From Chlamydiales bacterium (lineage in GTDB: Bacteria > Chlamydiota > Chlamydiia > Chlamydiales > FEN-1388), in NCBI GenBank assembly GCA_021372185.1, contig JAJFUY010000184.1:1-14853 (forward strand): 14,853 bases of DNA, given 5' to 3'. Position 1 is the first letter of the stretch, and each line of letters opens with the position of its first letter. Position numbers and translations under genes: made by a program. Of this stretch, positions 6,349 to 14,853 are shown piece by piece. A model generated the notes under the pieces. That model searched no databases and was not told where the DNA came from. It worked only from the letters and a program-made list of their open reading frames with translations.

Positions 6349-7875
6349 ATGAGCCAAACACAGCAAACCCAGACGGCGATTAAACCTACGCGCGCTGAAG
6401 ACTATGCAGAATGGTACCAGCAGGTGATAAAAGCGGCAGATTTAGCTGAAAATTCAGCAGTTCGCGGCTGTATGGTTATTAAGCCTTGGGGCTTGAGTAT
6501 TTGGGAGTTTATTCGTGATGCGCTAGATAAACGGATCAAAGAAACTGGTCACCAAAATGCCTACTTTCCGCTCTTTATCCCCTTAAGTTTTTTAGAAAAA
6601 GAAGCCAAGCACGTGCAGGGCTTTGCTAAAGAGTGTGCTGTTGTTACTCACCACCGTTTAGAAGAAAAAGATGGCAAACTTGTTCCTGCAGCTCCTCTTG
6701 AAGAGCCGTTAGTTGTTCGTCCAACATCAGAAACGATTATTGGCGATGCCTTTTCTCGTTGGGTAAAGTCATGGCGTGATTTACCGCTGTTGATTAACCA
6801 GTGGGCAAACGTTGTACGTTGGGAGCTAAGACCGCGCTTATTTATGCGCACGGCAGAATTTTTATGGCAAGAAGGCCACACTGTGCATGCTAATGAACAA
6901 GAAGCACGTGTTGAAACTGAAAAGATGCTAGAAGTATACCGCGAGATTGTTGAAGAGCATTTGGCAATACCGGTAATACTGGGCGAAAAAAGTGAAGGGG
7001 AGCGCTTTCCTGGCGCCGTTAACACCTATTGCATAGAAGCAATGATGCAGGATAGAAAGGCGCTTCAAGGTGCCACTTCCCACTATCTTGGTCAAAACTT
7101 TTCTAAAGCGTTTAATATCCAATTTGATACCAAAGATGGTGGACTTGATCATGGCTATACTACCTCTTGGGGTATCACCACACGTCTTATTGGTGCACTT
7201 ATTATGACGCACTCAGATGACGATGGCCTACGCCTTCCTCCTCGTATAGCGCCGCATCATATTGTGATTATTCCTATTTTGAATAAGCCAGAGCGTGCAG
7301 ATGAAGTATTAGCCTATGCCGAAAAGCTTAAAAAAGATTTAGCAAATCATGCCTATGCTGGCCGCCCAATTACCTGTCACATAGATAAACGAGATTTAAG
7401 AGGCGGAGAAAAAAGCTGGGAGTGGATTAAAAAGGGTGTCCCATTACGCATTGAAGTAGGCCCACGAGATGTGGATAGCCAATCATGTATGCTTGCACGC
7501 CGCGATATGGCTCCATCGCAAAAAGCAGCCTATGCCACAAGCGATTTAGGCCCACAAATAGTAAGTATGCTCGATGAGATGCAACAAGGCTATTTTAATC
7601 AGGCGCTTGAGCATCAGAAAGCTCATACACGCACTGACATTACAACCTTTGACCAATTAAAAGCCTTTTTTACCCCAAAAAATGCCGACAAGCCAGAAAT
7701 TCATGGCGGGTTTGTATTAGCAAAATGGTGTGGAGATGCCGCAACAGAAGAGCAACTAGGAGAGCTAAAAATCTCCATCCGCTGCCTCCCCCTAAAACAA
7801 TCAGGCACAGAAGGAAAGTGCATCATCACAGGGCGGCCTGCCACATTAGATGCCATCTTTGCTAAATCTTATTAA
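6349..7875 (+). CDS. proS: Prolyl-tRNA synthetase, archaeal/eukaryal-type (ProS type 3)
   Basis: This 508-residue cytoplasmic class II synthetase charges tRNA-Pro with proline using ATP. The proline-specific TXE loop is RPTSETI at 124-130. Class II motif 2 is WELRPRLFMRTAEFLWQEGH at 158-177. GATSHYLGQNF follows at 241-251, and motif 3 with the ITTRLIGALIMTHSDDDG stretch is at 273-298. The anticodon-binding domain spans about 303-425, and the C-terminal domain ends in the typical FAKSY. There is no editing (INS) insertion between motifs 2 and 3, as expected for this short type. In the C-terminal zinc-binding domain of Thermus ProRS the cysteines are arranged C-x4-C and C-x2-C; here C461 and C491 are kept but the partners are T466 and T494, so zinc binding is probably lost. 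The start ATG has CGGAG 7 nt upstream. Length is normal. The gene is alone on its strand, divergent from the ATPase. No clear terminator follows. Confidence 0.98.
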   Translation: MSQTQQTQTAIKPTRAEDYAEWYQQVIKAADLAENSAVRGCMVIKPWGLSIWEFIRDALDKRIKETGHQNAYFPLFIPLSFLEKEAKHVQGFAKECAVVTHHRLEEKDGKLVPAAPLEEPLVVRPTSETIIGDAFSRWVKSWRDLPLLINQWANVVRWELRPRLFMRTAEFLWQEGHTVHANEQEARVETEKMLEVYREIVEEHLAIPVILGEKSEGERFPGAVNTYCIEAMMQDRKALQGATSHYLGQNFSKAFNIQFDTKDGGLDHGYTTSWGITTRLIGALIMTHSDDDGLRLPPRIAPHHIVIIPILNKPERADEVLAYAEKLKKDLANHAYAGRPITCHIDKRDLRGGEKSWEWIKKGVPLRIEVGPRDVDSQSCMLARRDMAPSQKAAYATSDLGPQIVSMLDEMQQGYFNQALEHQKAHTRTDITTFDQLKAFFTPKNADKPEIHGGFVLAKWCGDAATEEQLGELKISIRCLPLKQSGTEGKCIITGRPATLDAIFAKSY

Positions 7876-7981
7876 GCTCCATAAAGGCTCTGGCCTGAGG
7901 AGTGACGAGAACGATACAGCGAGAAAAGCTGCCGGAAATAATTGTAGGCATTGGGTTTTTGTTCGCTAAAGAGGCTTTGAT

Positions 7982-8019
7982 AAAAAAAAGAGTATCGGCA
8001 GCGATGCTGCCAATACTCT
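7982..8019 (-). terminator. Intrinsic terminator of the 264-aa gene
   Basis: Bases 7989-8002 (AGAGTATcGGCAGC) pair with 8006-8019 (GCTGCCaATACTCT) across a GAT loop, with a single C/A mismatch. On the minus strand this strong GC-rich stem is followed by eight T (complement of 7982-7989). It begins 33 nt after the stop codon of the minus-strand gene at 8053. There is no T-run on the plus side, so it should work mainly for the minus strand. The stretch between the proS stop and this hairpin (7876-7981) shows nothing recognisable. Confidence 0.93.
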
Positions 8020-8052
8020 GGAAATTATTGAACTAAGTAGGGATTGATCTAC

Positions 8053-8847
8053 TTATTCTTTTGCTTTAGCTACTATTTGTTGAATTTGAAGTTTAGCTTT
8101 AGTATTATTCAAGTCTTTCAAGACACCTAAAGGATTGTTTAAAAATGTGTCTTGATCTTTTGCTTTTCCACCAGCAATGTTTGCTATTAGTGCTTTGGCT
8201 TTATCTGGACTTTCCAATGCACCTGCAACAATTGCTTGCATCTCAGGCGTTTCTTCTGTAAGTTGTACAACTCGTTTTTCAACCTTTTCTTGGTCGAATT
8301 TAAATTGTTTAATTTCATCGACTGAAGCAGGTTTTACTTTAGCTACACCTTCGCCTTCTTTTGTATCTTTTAGAACGATTGCTTGAATCTCTTCGGATGT
8401 TTTTGGATTAGTCTTTAATATTTTAGAAATTTGGGTTTTTAATACATTAAGTTGAGTACCGCTAAGAGTGATTTTTTCATCATCCTTCTTTTCCCCTATA
8501 ATTTCTTTCTGAACCTTTGAGTCAATTTTTATACCCTCTTTAGATAGGTCGGTAAATAATTTTTTCACATCTTTAACAGATGCTGTCATATCTGCTGCGT
8601 GTGACACAATTTTAGTAGCTGTGCCAGTACCGGAAAATGTAGGGTTTCTACCCAAAAAAGCATCGTAACTTTTTTTATTTACCACTACAGTTTTTCCACC
8701 CTCTCCTTGCACTGTTATACCAACACCAAAAAATTTGGCCAGTACTCCAAAAGTTTTATAACATCTTACACCCTTTTGATGGGTTCTTTCAGATTGACCT
8801 TTATCTTGCTGAACTAAAATTCTATTTGATGCTATTTTGTCTACCAT
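8053..8847 (-). CDS. Orphan protein of unknown function, 264 aa
   Basis: I do not recognise the product. The N-terminal part (residues 1-75) is mixed and contains VRCYKTFGVLAKFFGVGITV (27-46) and TVVVNKKSYDAFLGR (53-67), which look like a compact alpha/beta module. The rest is strongly charged, Lys/Glu-rich and helical, including a VEKRVVQLTEETPEMQAIVAGAL stretch split by short turns, and it ends in a helix KLQIQQIVAKAKE. There is no Sec signal or membrane helix. The start at 8847 is preferred over an upstream in-frame ATG at 8916 because GGAG lies 8 nt before it and the extra 23 residues have no such site. Transcription should end at the terminator at 7982-8019. The gene is divergent from the giant plus-strand gene, and the two share a vague N-terminal pattern (see findings). 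A secreted effector is possible but unproven. Confidence 0.82.
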   Translation of the reverse strand: MVDKIASNRILVQQDKGQSERTHQKGVRCYKTFGVLAKFFGVGITVQGEGGKTVVVNKKSYDAFLGRNPTFSGTGTATKIVSHAADMTASVKDVKKLFTDLSKEGIKIDSKVQKEIIGEKKDDEKITLSGTQLNVLKTQISKILKTNPKTSEEIQAIVLKDTKEGEGVAKVKPASVDEIKQFKFDQEKVEKRVVQLTEETPEMQAIVAGALESPDKAKALIANIAGGKAKDQDTFLNNPLGVLKDLNNTKAKLQIQQIVAKAKE

Positions 8848-9069
8848 ATTCTGATCTCCATAATTGTAATATCTAATATACGTTTTTTCTCTACCCATAA
8901 GGGAAGGAATAAACATTTGCTACATAATTTAGATTTAACATATCCATAATTTTAGTAAAAGATATTTTTAATAATAGAAAAGTATACCCTATTCCTTGGA
9001 TTGACTTACTCGCTTGCATTTATTGTTTTAATTATATAGTGTCAAAAATTAGGTAAAAACGGAGTGTAT
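8848..9069. promoter_or_regulatory. Divergent AT-rich promoter region
   Basis: This 222-bp gap should carry the promoters of the 264-aa gene and of the giant plus-strand gene. On the minus strand a TATACT box (complement of 8981-8986) is the best -10, without a convincing -35. On the plus strand TTGACT (9001-9006), TTGCAT (9014-9019) and TATAGT (9035-9040) are present but at non-ideal spacings. The GGAG that serves the 264-aa gene is the complement of 8856-8859. The plus gene has CGGAG (9060-9064) 5 nt before its ATG. Confidence 0.4.
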
Positions 9070-12000
9070 ATGACTATCGGTGGCAACAAAGAATTTAGTA
9101 TGGACAACCTGAAGATGGCATATGAATTTTGCCAGTCTTTTGAACAAAATAAGGCTGCTGTCGGTACTGGACCCAATACCAAATTTACCAACCTTTTCCT
9201 GGTTCACGTTGGGAATAAACTGGAGTTTGTCCAAAAATACAGCTTTCGCGGCGTTTACATGCGCGTGATTTCATTTTTTAAAGGCAAATCAGATGCTACC
9301 TTTAATATTAATGAAAACCTCAAGCTAGCAAACAAAATCTTTCAAGACACAATCAGTAAGCTCCCCTTGGATGATATTAACCAGCTCGATGCCATTGCAA
9401 CCAAGCTCGGAATAACAACTAACCAACCCCATCCAGGCCAGGTGCTAAAAGATAGTGTTACTGAACTTAAAACATATCTCCAGCAGCTTCAGGGGCGTGT
9501 TGAGGCCTCTCGTTTAAAAATGGATAGGTCTTTGCCAAAAGATAAAAATGCCGTTAGCATCCCGCTCGAGAGAAATACCCATAAATTCCCCCTTTATGCA
9601 AAACCTGTATCTAGTGTGTACGCAGCTTACGGGCCTCAGTATCGTGCGGCTCATGCCGCCGTATATGCTGCTGTACAAACAGCTACTCAATCAGTAGGTT
9701 TAAATAATGATGAACTAAATGCAGTTGTTGATTGCATCATCTCATCCGGAAACGAGACTGCGATTGTAGATAACCTTAAAAACAATATACTTGATTCTAT
9801 GCTCTTTGCAGTGCGCAGAACCCTAAATACTGTGCTTCCAAAGGAAAGCCTTGAGGTTATTCGACAGGTGCTTGCTAAACTTGCTCCTTTAAACAAACCA
9901 AGCGATGCAGTAAGTGCACTTTTTGTAGCGGAAAAATTTCCTGCTTTTTTGGGAAGCAGCTTCAGCCGTGGCTCTGATAAGATGGAATTTGGTTCAATCA
10001 AAACTGCCCTGACAGACTATTTAGCAGCCAATCCCAATCAAGACCTGGCAAAACTTGTATCAACCTCTATAGATTTATCCCAAGTTAATTCAGCAGTAAC
10101 GCTGCAAGCTAGCCTGCAAGAGGTGCTAGCGACAAATAATAGATGCCTTCTCCTGGGTGGTTATGAAGGCCAGCCAATGGTCTTTGTTGTCGAGCCACAA
10201 GACAATGGTGCCTATACACTCAAAATCTTTACTCAAGAACCTGCCTTAAATCATCAAGAACTAAAAAGTAGTGCTGACAAAAATAAAGGGTATCTTGAGA
10301 TTCCTAATATCCCTGAGAGCCTTTTGTTTAAACAATCAGGCGTAGGAGCTTCTATCAAGAACGCTTTTGCCTATGCAGGAATTGGCAAAGGGGCTAAACC
10401 AACCCTACTTGAGGCCTTTGTAGCTCTTCGATCCCCAATCATAGAAAATCCAGAGGTGTACTTTGCAGAAAATGTTCTTAAACAATGCCCGCAGCCAGTA
10501 GATGGCGACGGCTTTAACCACCATCTTTTACGTCCTGAAATGCCCGGAACTTCGGCCTCGCGTGCATTTGTGGCAGCACTTTCAAGCACCATAAAAGACC
10601 AAACAGAAGCCAGAGGAATGCGCACGCAGTTTGACGTACACCTTCTAGAGCGATTTGAACATGATCTTTCAGCCCTTGCAGGAAAAAATATTGCTGTTGA
10701 AGACTATACGAGAATTCGAGCTTTGGCAAACAATATAAAATTTGCCTTTACGGAGTGCAAAGAACGCCTAAAAGGCTTTGATGGAGCCTTACATACACTT
10801 GCCCTTCATGCAGACTTAGCTGACAGGCTAGAACAAAAGCTTACAGAATGCCAAAAACGCATGTATTCAATGGATCTTGCAACAAAAATAACTGTCGCAG
10901 ACAAACCCTTAAGCCTTATACCGAAAGCTTGGAAACCAGCGCCAACTGTTGACACAATTGATACCACAAATACCAAAACTAAACGATCTGCTCCAGAGCC
11001 AATGGGAAAGCAAGAGCAAGTTACGCTCAATGCAATTAAAAATCTGTCAGCTTCTCAGGCCTTAGAGCAACTAGCTAAGTTAGATCAAACTTCCGAATTC
11101 TACCTTTACATCACTGGCTGCTTCTTTAAGAAATTTGGCTCTATTAAAGCACTGCGTGACAGTAACTTTACGAAGCCTCAAGACGCCCTGCAGCAAGTTA
11201 AAGTAATGGTTAACGCCCTTGCAAGCAAATGCAACGCAGAAACCCAAGAAGGATCAAGTGCGGAGCTTTTTGGCTCGTTTCTTGCAGCAACGTATATGCT
11301 GGAAGGTATTTTGCAGAAACTTGACCCAAAAAAAACGGCTATACCACAAAATTTTTCTTCGGTCCTTGCCTCAGGTGCTATCTACAAGCAAGTAGAGAGT
11401 GTTCGCACATCAGATCCATTTTGGGCGGCAAGCTTTAGAGAGATTCTCCAAATCCGGGAACATTTAGTTGAAAGTGAAATAGCACTCACAGAGCAGTTTG
11501 AGCAAGCAAAGCGCGACGGTAATATAAAGCTAATCGCAAATTTACAAGAAAACCTCAAGCAAGTCCAAAATATCCTGTCAGGTCCTTTTACAGCCTCGCT
11601 TGAATCAAAAGAAATGCAACTTACCAAAGACTTTGCCGACAAAATCCAGGTGTGGATACGAGGTAAAGGCAAAGATTTTCCTGCGGCAGAAGCAATCCGC
11701 ACGAGCATCACAGCAGATCGAAAAAAGCAAGAAGCACTCATCACAGCCGAAGTTACCCAAGAGATAAAAAATGTTGGCATCTGCGAAAAAGAAAAAACAC
11801 GTCTTTTAAATGAACTAGAGCCGCTTCAGAATAAGCTGGAAGATGTCAAGACAAGAGGAAAAAAGCATGAGGCTCAGATTATAAAGCTAGGGGGCACTAT
11901 AGCTCAGCAACTCCTTGTAAAGGCAAGAGAAGGTCTCAGTAAAGGGGCTCAGAAGCTTGTTGGTACAACAAGAACGGAAACAAGAGCAAAAAAGCAAGAG

Positions 12001-14853
12001 ACTGAAGCATTAGAAAAGCAGAAAGCCGAGGAGATAAAAGCGCTAAATAAATCTTTAAGCACGGATAAAGCTGAAATTACTCGTTTAGAAGGTGAAATTG
12101 CTATCCTACAAAAACAAGTGGATCTGCAGGATGACATGATTGCCCACTCAATGTTAGGTATTAATGGCGGTAAGGTTGTTAGCTATAAAAAAGAAAAAGC
12201 AAGTTTCCAATCTCAGGTTGAAACATTAAGAACTCAGTTGGAAAATGAAATAGAAAAAGTTGAAGAACTCGCACAGCAAATTGCAGAAGGTACGAAACAA
12301 AAAATTGCTAAACGAGGAATAGATGCGCTTTATAAGTCCTTAACTACTGGCAATGAAGAAATTACCCGATTAAAGGGCGAAATTGATGCACTGAAAAAAA
12401 CGCAAATCGAGCTACAGAATAAAGCGAATGCCGAAAATGCAAAACTCATGAATGACCCGCTCTCATGGCAATTAGGCGGCATCTCAAGAAATGTGCGCAC
12501 CAACCCCGACTTTTGGCCTTGGGGTGTAGGTGAAACAGATACTACACCCGCACAATGGGGCGATGCTTGGGCTCCTTGGGAAAAAAAAGACAAGGTAGTT
12601 GGTAATCCAACTCCTACAGTAGATGCGCCGTGGGACAGCAAGCAGGTGGCTGCTTTTTTTGTAGCTAATCAATTAGATTTTTTTAAGAAAAAGCTTAATG
12701 GTGTAAGCGATCCACTTCCTGCAGAATTTCGCACATTTTTAGATGCTAACATACTCGGAAGGAACATTTTTTATAAGACTGACGGAGAGATGCCTGGTTC
12801 CATTCCAATTCAAATCGATGCAAACCTAAACCTGACAATAGGCGATATTGGAAATGCCAGATTTGATGAAAAAGGTGCACGGCCAGACTTTTACTTTGAA
12901 GAGCTTTCAAGTAACGATCTCAAAACAGTCTACACCCACGTCTACAGCGTGCCCTACAAAGATGATCCTGATCAAAAGGACGCCTCCCATTTACTAGAGC
13001 TTAACATCCCAAATATAGTAGGTCAGGGCATCACAAAGGCACTTCCAAGAGATTATAAAGCTCCCACAATAAGAGAGCGTGCGGGAAACGTAGCTTTAGC
13101 CGTTGGAAGCGGTATAGGTGCTGCCTTTGAGGCAGTGCGTCAAAAAGGAGTTGGGGGAGCGGCTCGTGCAGCCTGGCAGGGATTAAAGAGAATGGGTAGA
13201 CGCAACGTTGCCCTAAAAGATGAACTCAGAGACCTCTGTCAACTACACTCAGCTAAAGGCATGCAGATAGATTCTACCATAAGCTACTTTCAGGAAAATC
13301 CCAAAAAACTGTTTTCGCAAGATTCGCGCCTTCTGTTACATGCACTACTTTTTGAATCTGATTTTCTGCTTACCGCCTTTCAAAATGAACGCACTCAAAG
13401 CCTCGTTGCAAATCGACTTCGCTCACTATTTACAGACGTAATAGGCAGCGCTGCGCGGATGAAAGACGAAAAAGACAATGCAAAAGAAGCCATAGACACC
13501 TACGCCAATATCATCTGGATTGCGGCCAATGTCCAAAACCACCTTAATCGCTTTCCACTGGCCGAAAAAACGCCTTCAATATTATCTGCTGAAGATATTT
13601 TTACGTTCACCAAAACGTTTGCTGAGCATAAGTATGAAGAGTATTGTCCCGTTGTTTTTGAGTCAGCAGTTGCAGCAAGCGGACTTCTTTTTGATGGTAA
13701 AACAGATACAGCCGAAGGAGAAAAACTCTTTGCCTGCGGTCTTTTAGCAAGGGTATTACAAAGAAAATACCCACTTGCCGAAAACAGCACGCCATGTGCG
13801 GCTAGAAATAGTGATGCCTTGCAGGCCGAACACAAATTTAAAGAACACCTTGTTACTATCGATCGCAAAAAATTGACTGATCTCGTGAACACCTTTGCCC
13901 CGGAAGTACTTGGTAAGATGGTTTCTATACTAGCAAAGGCAAGCTTTGTAGAAGGTGAAAACAGCTCCTTCATAACATCAGATGGACTTACCACACTCTC
14001 TCTTGTCGATGCCACTATTGATTCAGATGATCCAAATTATACGCGTCAGTATACCAACAGCGTTCCAACAAGGGTAGTTGATATTCTTACAACACAAAAG
14101 CTTTTTAAGAACGCTGCTGCTTGCACACTTTTACGCTGCTATACAGAAGGTTCAGTATGCTGCATTGAAGACAATGAACATAACCTCTATATCAAAGTTA
14201 AGGGTAATGATGTCTTTATTCAAAGAAAAGGCCAAGGTGTAGACGAGCCATGGTGTTACCACCAAAATCCCAAGCTAGAGCTTAAGAATCAAGAGCAGTT
14301 GGAAAAATACCACCAGTGGGCAGATCCAACCAACCAGAAGATCTATCTTGTCGATAAGGGCACACTCAAAGCAGTCTATGAAACTAATACGAAAGGCAAC
14401 ATTACTAAAACCTTTGAGACCACTACCAATGACAATAAGAAGACTTACGTTACAAGAGAGTTAGGTCAGCCGAGCCAAGAGTCTCTATTTAATGATTTTG
14501 AACATGTAGGTAGCACCTTCTACTGGATGGACGATAAAAAAGAAATTCAAGAAATTGACTTTCCGCGTCTTGGTATGACACTTGAAAAACGATCAGATGG
14601 CAAGCTTGGCCCTAAAGGGATGAATGACTGGAACCTTGCACAGGAGCAAATAGTTCCCGGTCTTGACCAAAGAGGCGGCTTTTTAGTGCTTGAAAATAAA
14701 AACACTCATGAGAAAAAGGGTATTTTCCCCTTGTGGGACCTCAAAAATGACGGAACGTATAACTTTAATCCTAACGACGAAGTAGGACGGACGGTTGAAG
14801 TTGCTATTACAAAAGATGCACTCGTACCAAAAACTGTAGAGGCGCGCTATTTC
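9070..14853 (+). CDS. Giant multi-domain protein, first 1928 codons (3' end outside window); possible DUF3638-family relative
   Basis: The frame stays open from the ATG at 9070 to the last base, giving at least 1928 residues. The start has GGAG (9061-9064) 5 nt upstream. There is no Sec signal. Visible order: a helical N-terminus with FLVHVGNKLEFVQKYSFRG (43-61); a beta-rich segment beginning CLLLGGYEGQPMVFVV (359-374); helical regions to about 790; long Lys/Glu-rich coiled coils at about 800-1127 containing a repeated EITRL[EK]GEI unit; a linker with seven Trp (1133-1188); a beta-rich part with the Ile/Asn-rich IPIQIDANLNLTIGDIG; a Gly/Ala-rich amphipathic stretch (about 1338-1375); helices; then a beta-rich module with FPRLGMTLE (1831-1839) and GGFLVLENK (1869-1877). 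The GGYxG and FPR(L/Y)G...LVLEN patterns remind me of the huge DUF3638-containing proteins of environmental chlamydiae, whose diagnostic domains would lie further downstream. That assignment is from memory and tentative. A secreted host-targeting role is inferred from architecture only. Confidence 0.87.
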   Translation, partial: MTIGGNKEFSMDNLKMAYEFCQSFEQNKAAVGTGPNTKFTNLFLVHVGNKLEFVQKYSFRGVYMRVISFFKGKSDATFNINENLKLANKIFQDTISKLPLDDINQLDAIATKLGITTNQPHPGQVLKDSVTELKTYLQQLQGRVEASRLKMDRSLPKDKNAVSIPLERNTHKFPLYAKPVSSVYAAYGPQYRAAHAAVYAAVQTATQSVGLNNDELNAVVDCIISSGNETAIVDNLKNNILDSMLFAVRRTLNTVLPKESLEVIRQVLAKLAPLNKPSDAVSALFVAEKFPAFLGSSFSRGSDKMEFGSIKTALTDYLAANPNQDLAKLVSTSIDLSQVNSAVTLQASLQEVLATNNRCLLLGGYEGQPMVFVVEPQDNGAYTLKIFTQEPALNHQELKSSADKNKGYLEIPNIPESLLFKQSGVGASIKNAFAYAGIGKGAKPTLLEAFVALRSPIIENPEVYFAENVLKQCPQPVDGDGFNHHLLRPEMPGTSASRAFVAALSSTIKDQTEARGMRTQFDVHLLERFEHDLSALAGKNIAVEDYTRIRALANNIKFAFTECKERLKGFDGALHTLALHADLADRLEQKLTECQKRMYSMDLATKITVADKPLSLIPKAWKPAPTVDTIDTTNTKTKRSAPEPMGKQEQVTLNAIKNLSASQALEQLAKLDQTSEFYLYITGCFFKKFGSIKALRDSNFTKPQDALQQVKVMVNALASKCNAETQEGSSAELFGSFLAATYMLEGILQKLDPKKTAIPQNFSSVLASGAIYKQVESVRTSDPFWAASFREILQIREHLVESEIALTEQFEQAKRDGNIKLIANLQENLKQVQNILSGPFTASLESKEMQLTKDFADKIQVWIRGKGKDFPAAEAIRTSITADRKKQEALITAEVTQEIKNVGICEKEKTRLLNELEPLQNKLEDVKTRGKKHEAQIIKLGGTIAQQLLVKAREGLSKGAQKLVGTTRTETRAKKQETEALEKQKAEEIKALNKSLSTDKAEITRLEGEIAILQKQVDLQDDMIAHSMLGINGGKVVSYKKEKASFQSQVETLRTQLENEIEKVEELAQQIAEGTKQKIAKRGIDALYKSLTTGNEEITRLKGEIDALKKTQIELQNKANAENAKLMNDPLSWQLGGISRNVRTNPDFWPWGVGETDTTPAQWGDAWAPWEKKDKVVGNPTPTVDAPWDSKQVAAFFVANQLDFFKKKLNGVSDPLPAEFRTFLDANILGRNIFYKTDGEMPGSIPIQIDANLNLTIGDIGNARFDEKGARPDFYFEELSSNDLKTVYTHVYSVPYKDDPDQKDASHLLELNIPNIVGQGITKALPRDYKAPTIRERAGNVALAVGSGIGAAFEAVRQKGVGGAARAAWQGLKRMGRRNVALKDELRDLCQLHSAKGMQIDSTISYFQENPKKLFSQDSRLLLHALLFESDFLLTAFQNERTQSLVANRLRSLFTDVIGSAARMKDEKDNAKEAIDTYANIIWIAANVQNHLNRFPLAEKTPSILSAEDIFTFTKTFAEHKYEEYCPVVFESAVAASGLLFDGKTDTAEGEKLFACGLLARVLQRKYPLAENSTPCAARNSDALQAEHKFKEHLVTIDRKKLTDLVNTFAPEVLGKMVSILAKASFVEGENSSFITSDGLTTLSLVDATIDSDDPNYTRQYTNSVPTRVVDILTTQKLFKNAAACTLLRCYTEGSVCCIEDNEHNLYIKVKGNDVFIQRKGQGVDEPWCYHQNPKLELKNQEQLEKYHQWADPTNQKIYLVDKGTLKAVYETNTKGNITKTFETTTNDNKKTYVTRELGQPSQESLFNDFEHVGSTFYWMDDKKEIQEIDFPRLGMTLEKRSDGKLGPKGMNDWNLAQEQIVPGLDQRGGFLVLENKNTHEKKGIFPLWDLKNDGTYNFNPNDEVGRTVEVAITKDALVPKTVEARYF
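12037..12417 (+). repeat. Two-copy coiled-coil repeat inside the giant protein
   Basis: Residues 990-1020 (12037-12129) and 1085-1116 (12322-12417) share the pattern I-x-A-L-x-K-S-L-[ST]-T ... E-I-T-R-L-[EK]-G-E-I, offset by 95 residues. The protein identity is clear while the DNA has drifted at third positions, so the duplication is old and kept by protein-level selection. Confidence 0.7.

Noticed and set aside
6648..7212. Antisense ORFs within proS.
   Set aside because: They overlap the fully conserved synthetase core and have no independent start signals.
7876..7981. Possible terminator or small RNA just after proS (weak CAGC/GCTG hairpin).
   Set aside because: The stem is only four base pairs with no T-run, and no RNA family pattern is recognisable.
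8848..8916. N-terminal extension of the 264-aa protein by 23 residues.
   Set aside because: There is no Shine-Dalgarno before 8916, whereas GGAG precedes 8847 at proper spacing; the extension also contains the AT-rich leader.
9687..14015. Many minus-strand and one plus-strand off-frame ORFs of 60-170 codons inside the giant plus-strand gene.
   Set aside because: They are shadows of a continuous 1928-codon frame, have Ser/Cys/Phe-rich compositions typical of antisense reading, and have no start signals.

Overview
This window is about 14.9 kb of moderately AT-rich bacterial DNA. It looks like a genome of a host-associated, probably intracellular lineage. The best guess is an environmental Chlamydiota (Parachlamydiales-like), with Dependentiae as an alternative. 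The reasons are two enormous multi-domain ORFs without Sec signals, a DUF234-type AAA ATPase of the kind common in amoeba symbionts, a MITE-like palindrome and one isolated housekeeping gene. No rRNA, tRNA, CRISPR array or complete IS was found, so the taxonomic guess is inference only.

Layout: (1) 1-3995, minus strand, holds the N-terminal 1331 codons of an unrecognised giant protein with several hydrophobic segments; it runs off the left edge. (2) 4143-4376, plus strand, is a 77-residue, charged, helical orphan. (3) 4406-4570 is a near-perfect 165-bp inverted repeat, probably a MITE, sitting between two convergent genes. (4) 4705-6132, minus strand, is an AAA-family ATPase with a C-terminal DUF234/PD-(D/E)XK-like region. 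(5) 6174-6262 carries two matching long palindromes (TGTCACCAAAT arms) in the divergent gap; one overlaps the predicted ATPase promoter. (6) 6349-7875, plus strand, is proS, an archaeal/eukaryal-type (type 3) prolyl-tRNA synthetase that has lost two of the four zinc cysteines of the family. (7) 7982-8019 is a strong intrinsic terminator for the minus-strand gene that follows. (8) 8053-8847, minus strand, is a 264-residue orphan. (9) 9070-14853, plus strand, is the first 1928 codons of a second giant protein with coiled coils, a Trp-rich linker and beta-rich modules; it runs off the right edge.

The two giant genes and the 264-residue orphan are the accessory, possibly effector-like part of the window. 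proS is ordinary translation machinery. The ATPase and its palindromes look like a self-contained, possibly mobile or autoregulated unit next to proS. No operon of more than one gene is visible: almost every gene switches strand relative to its neighbour.
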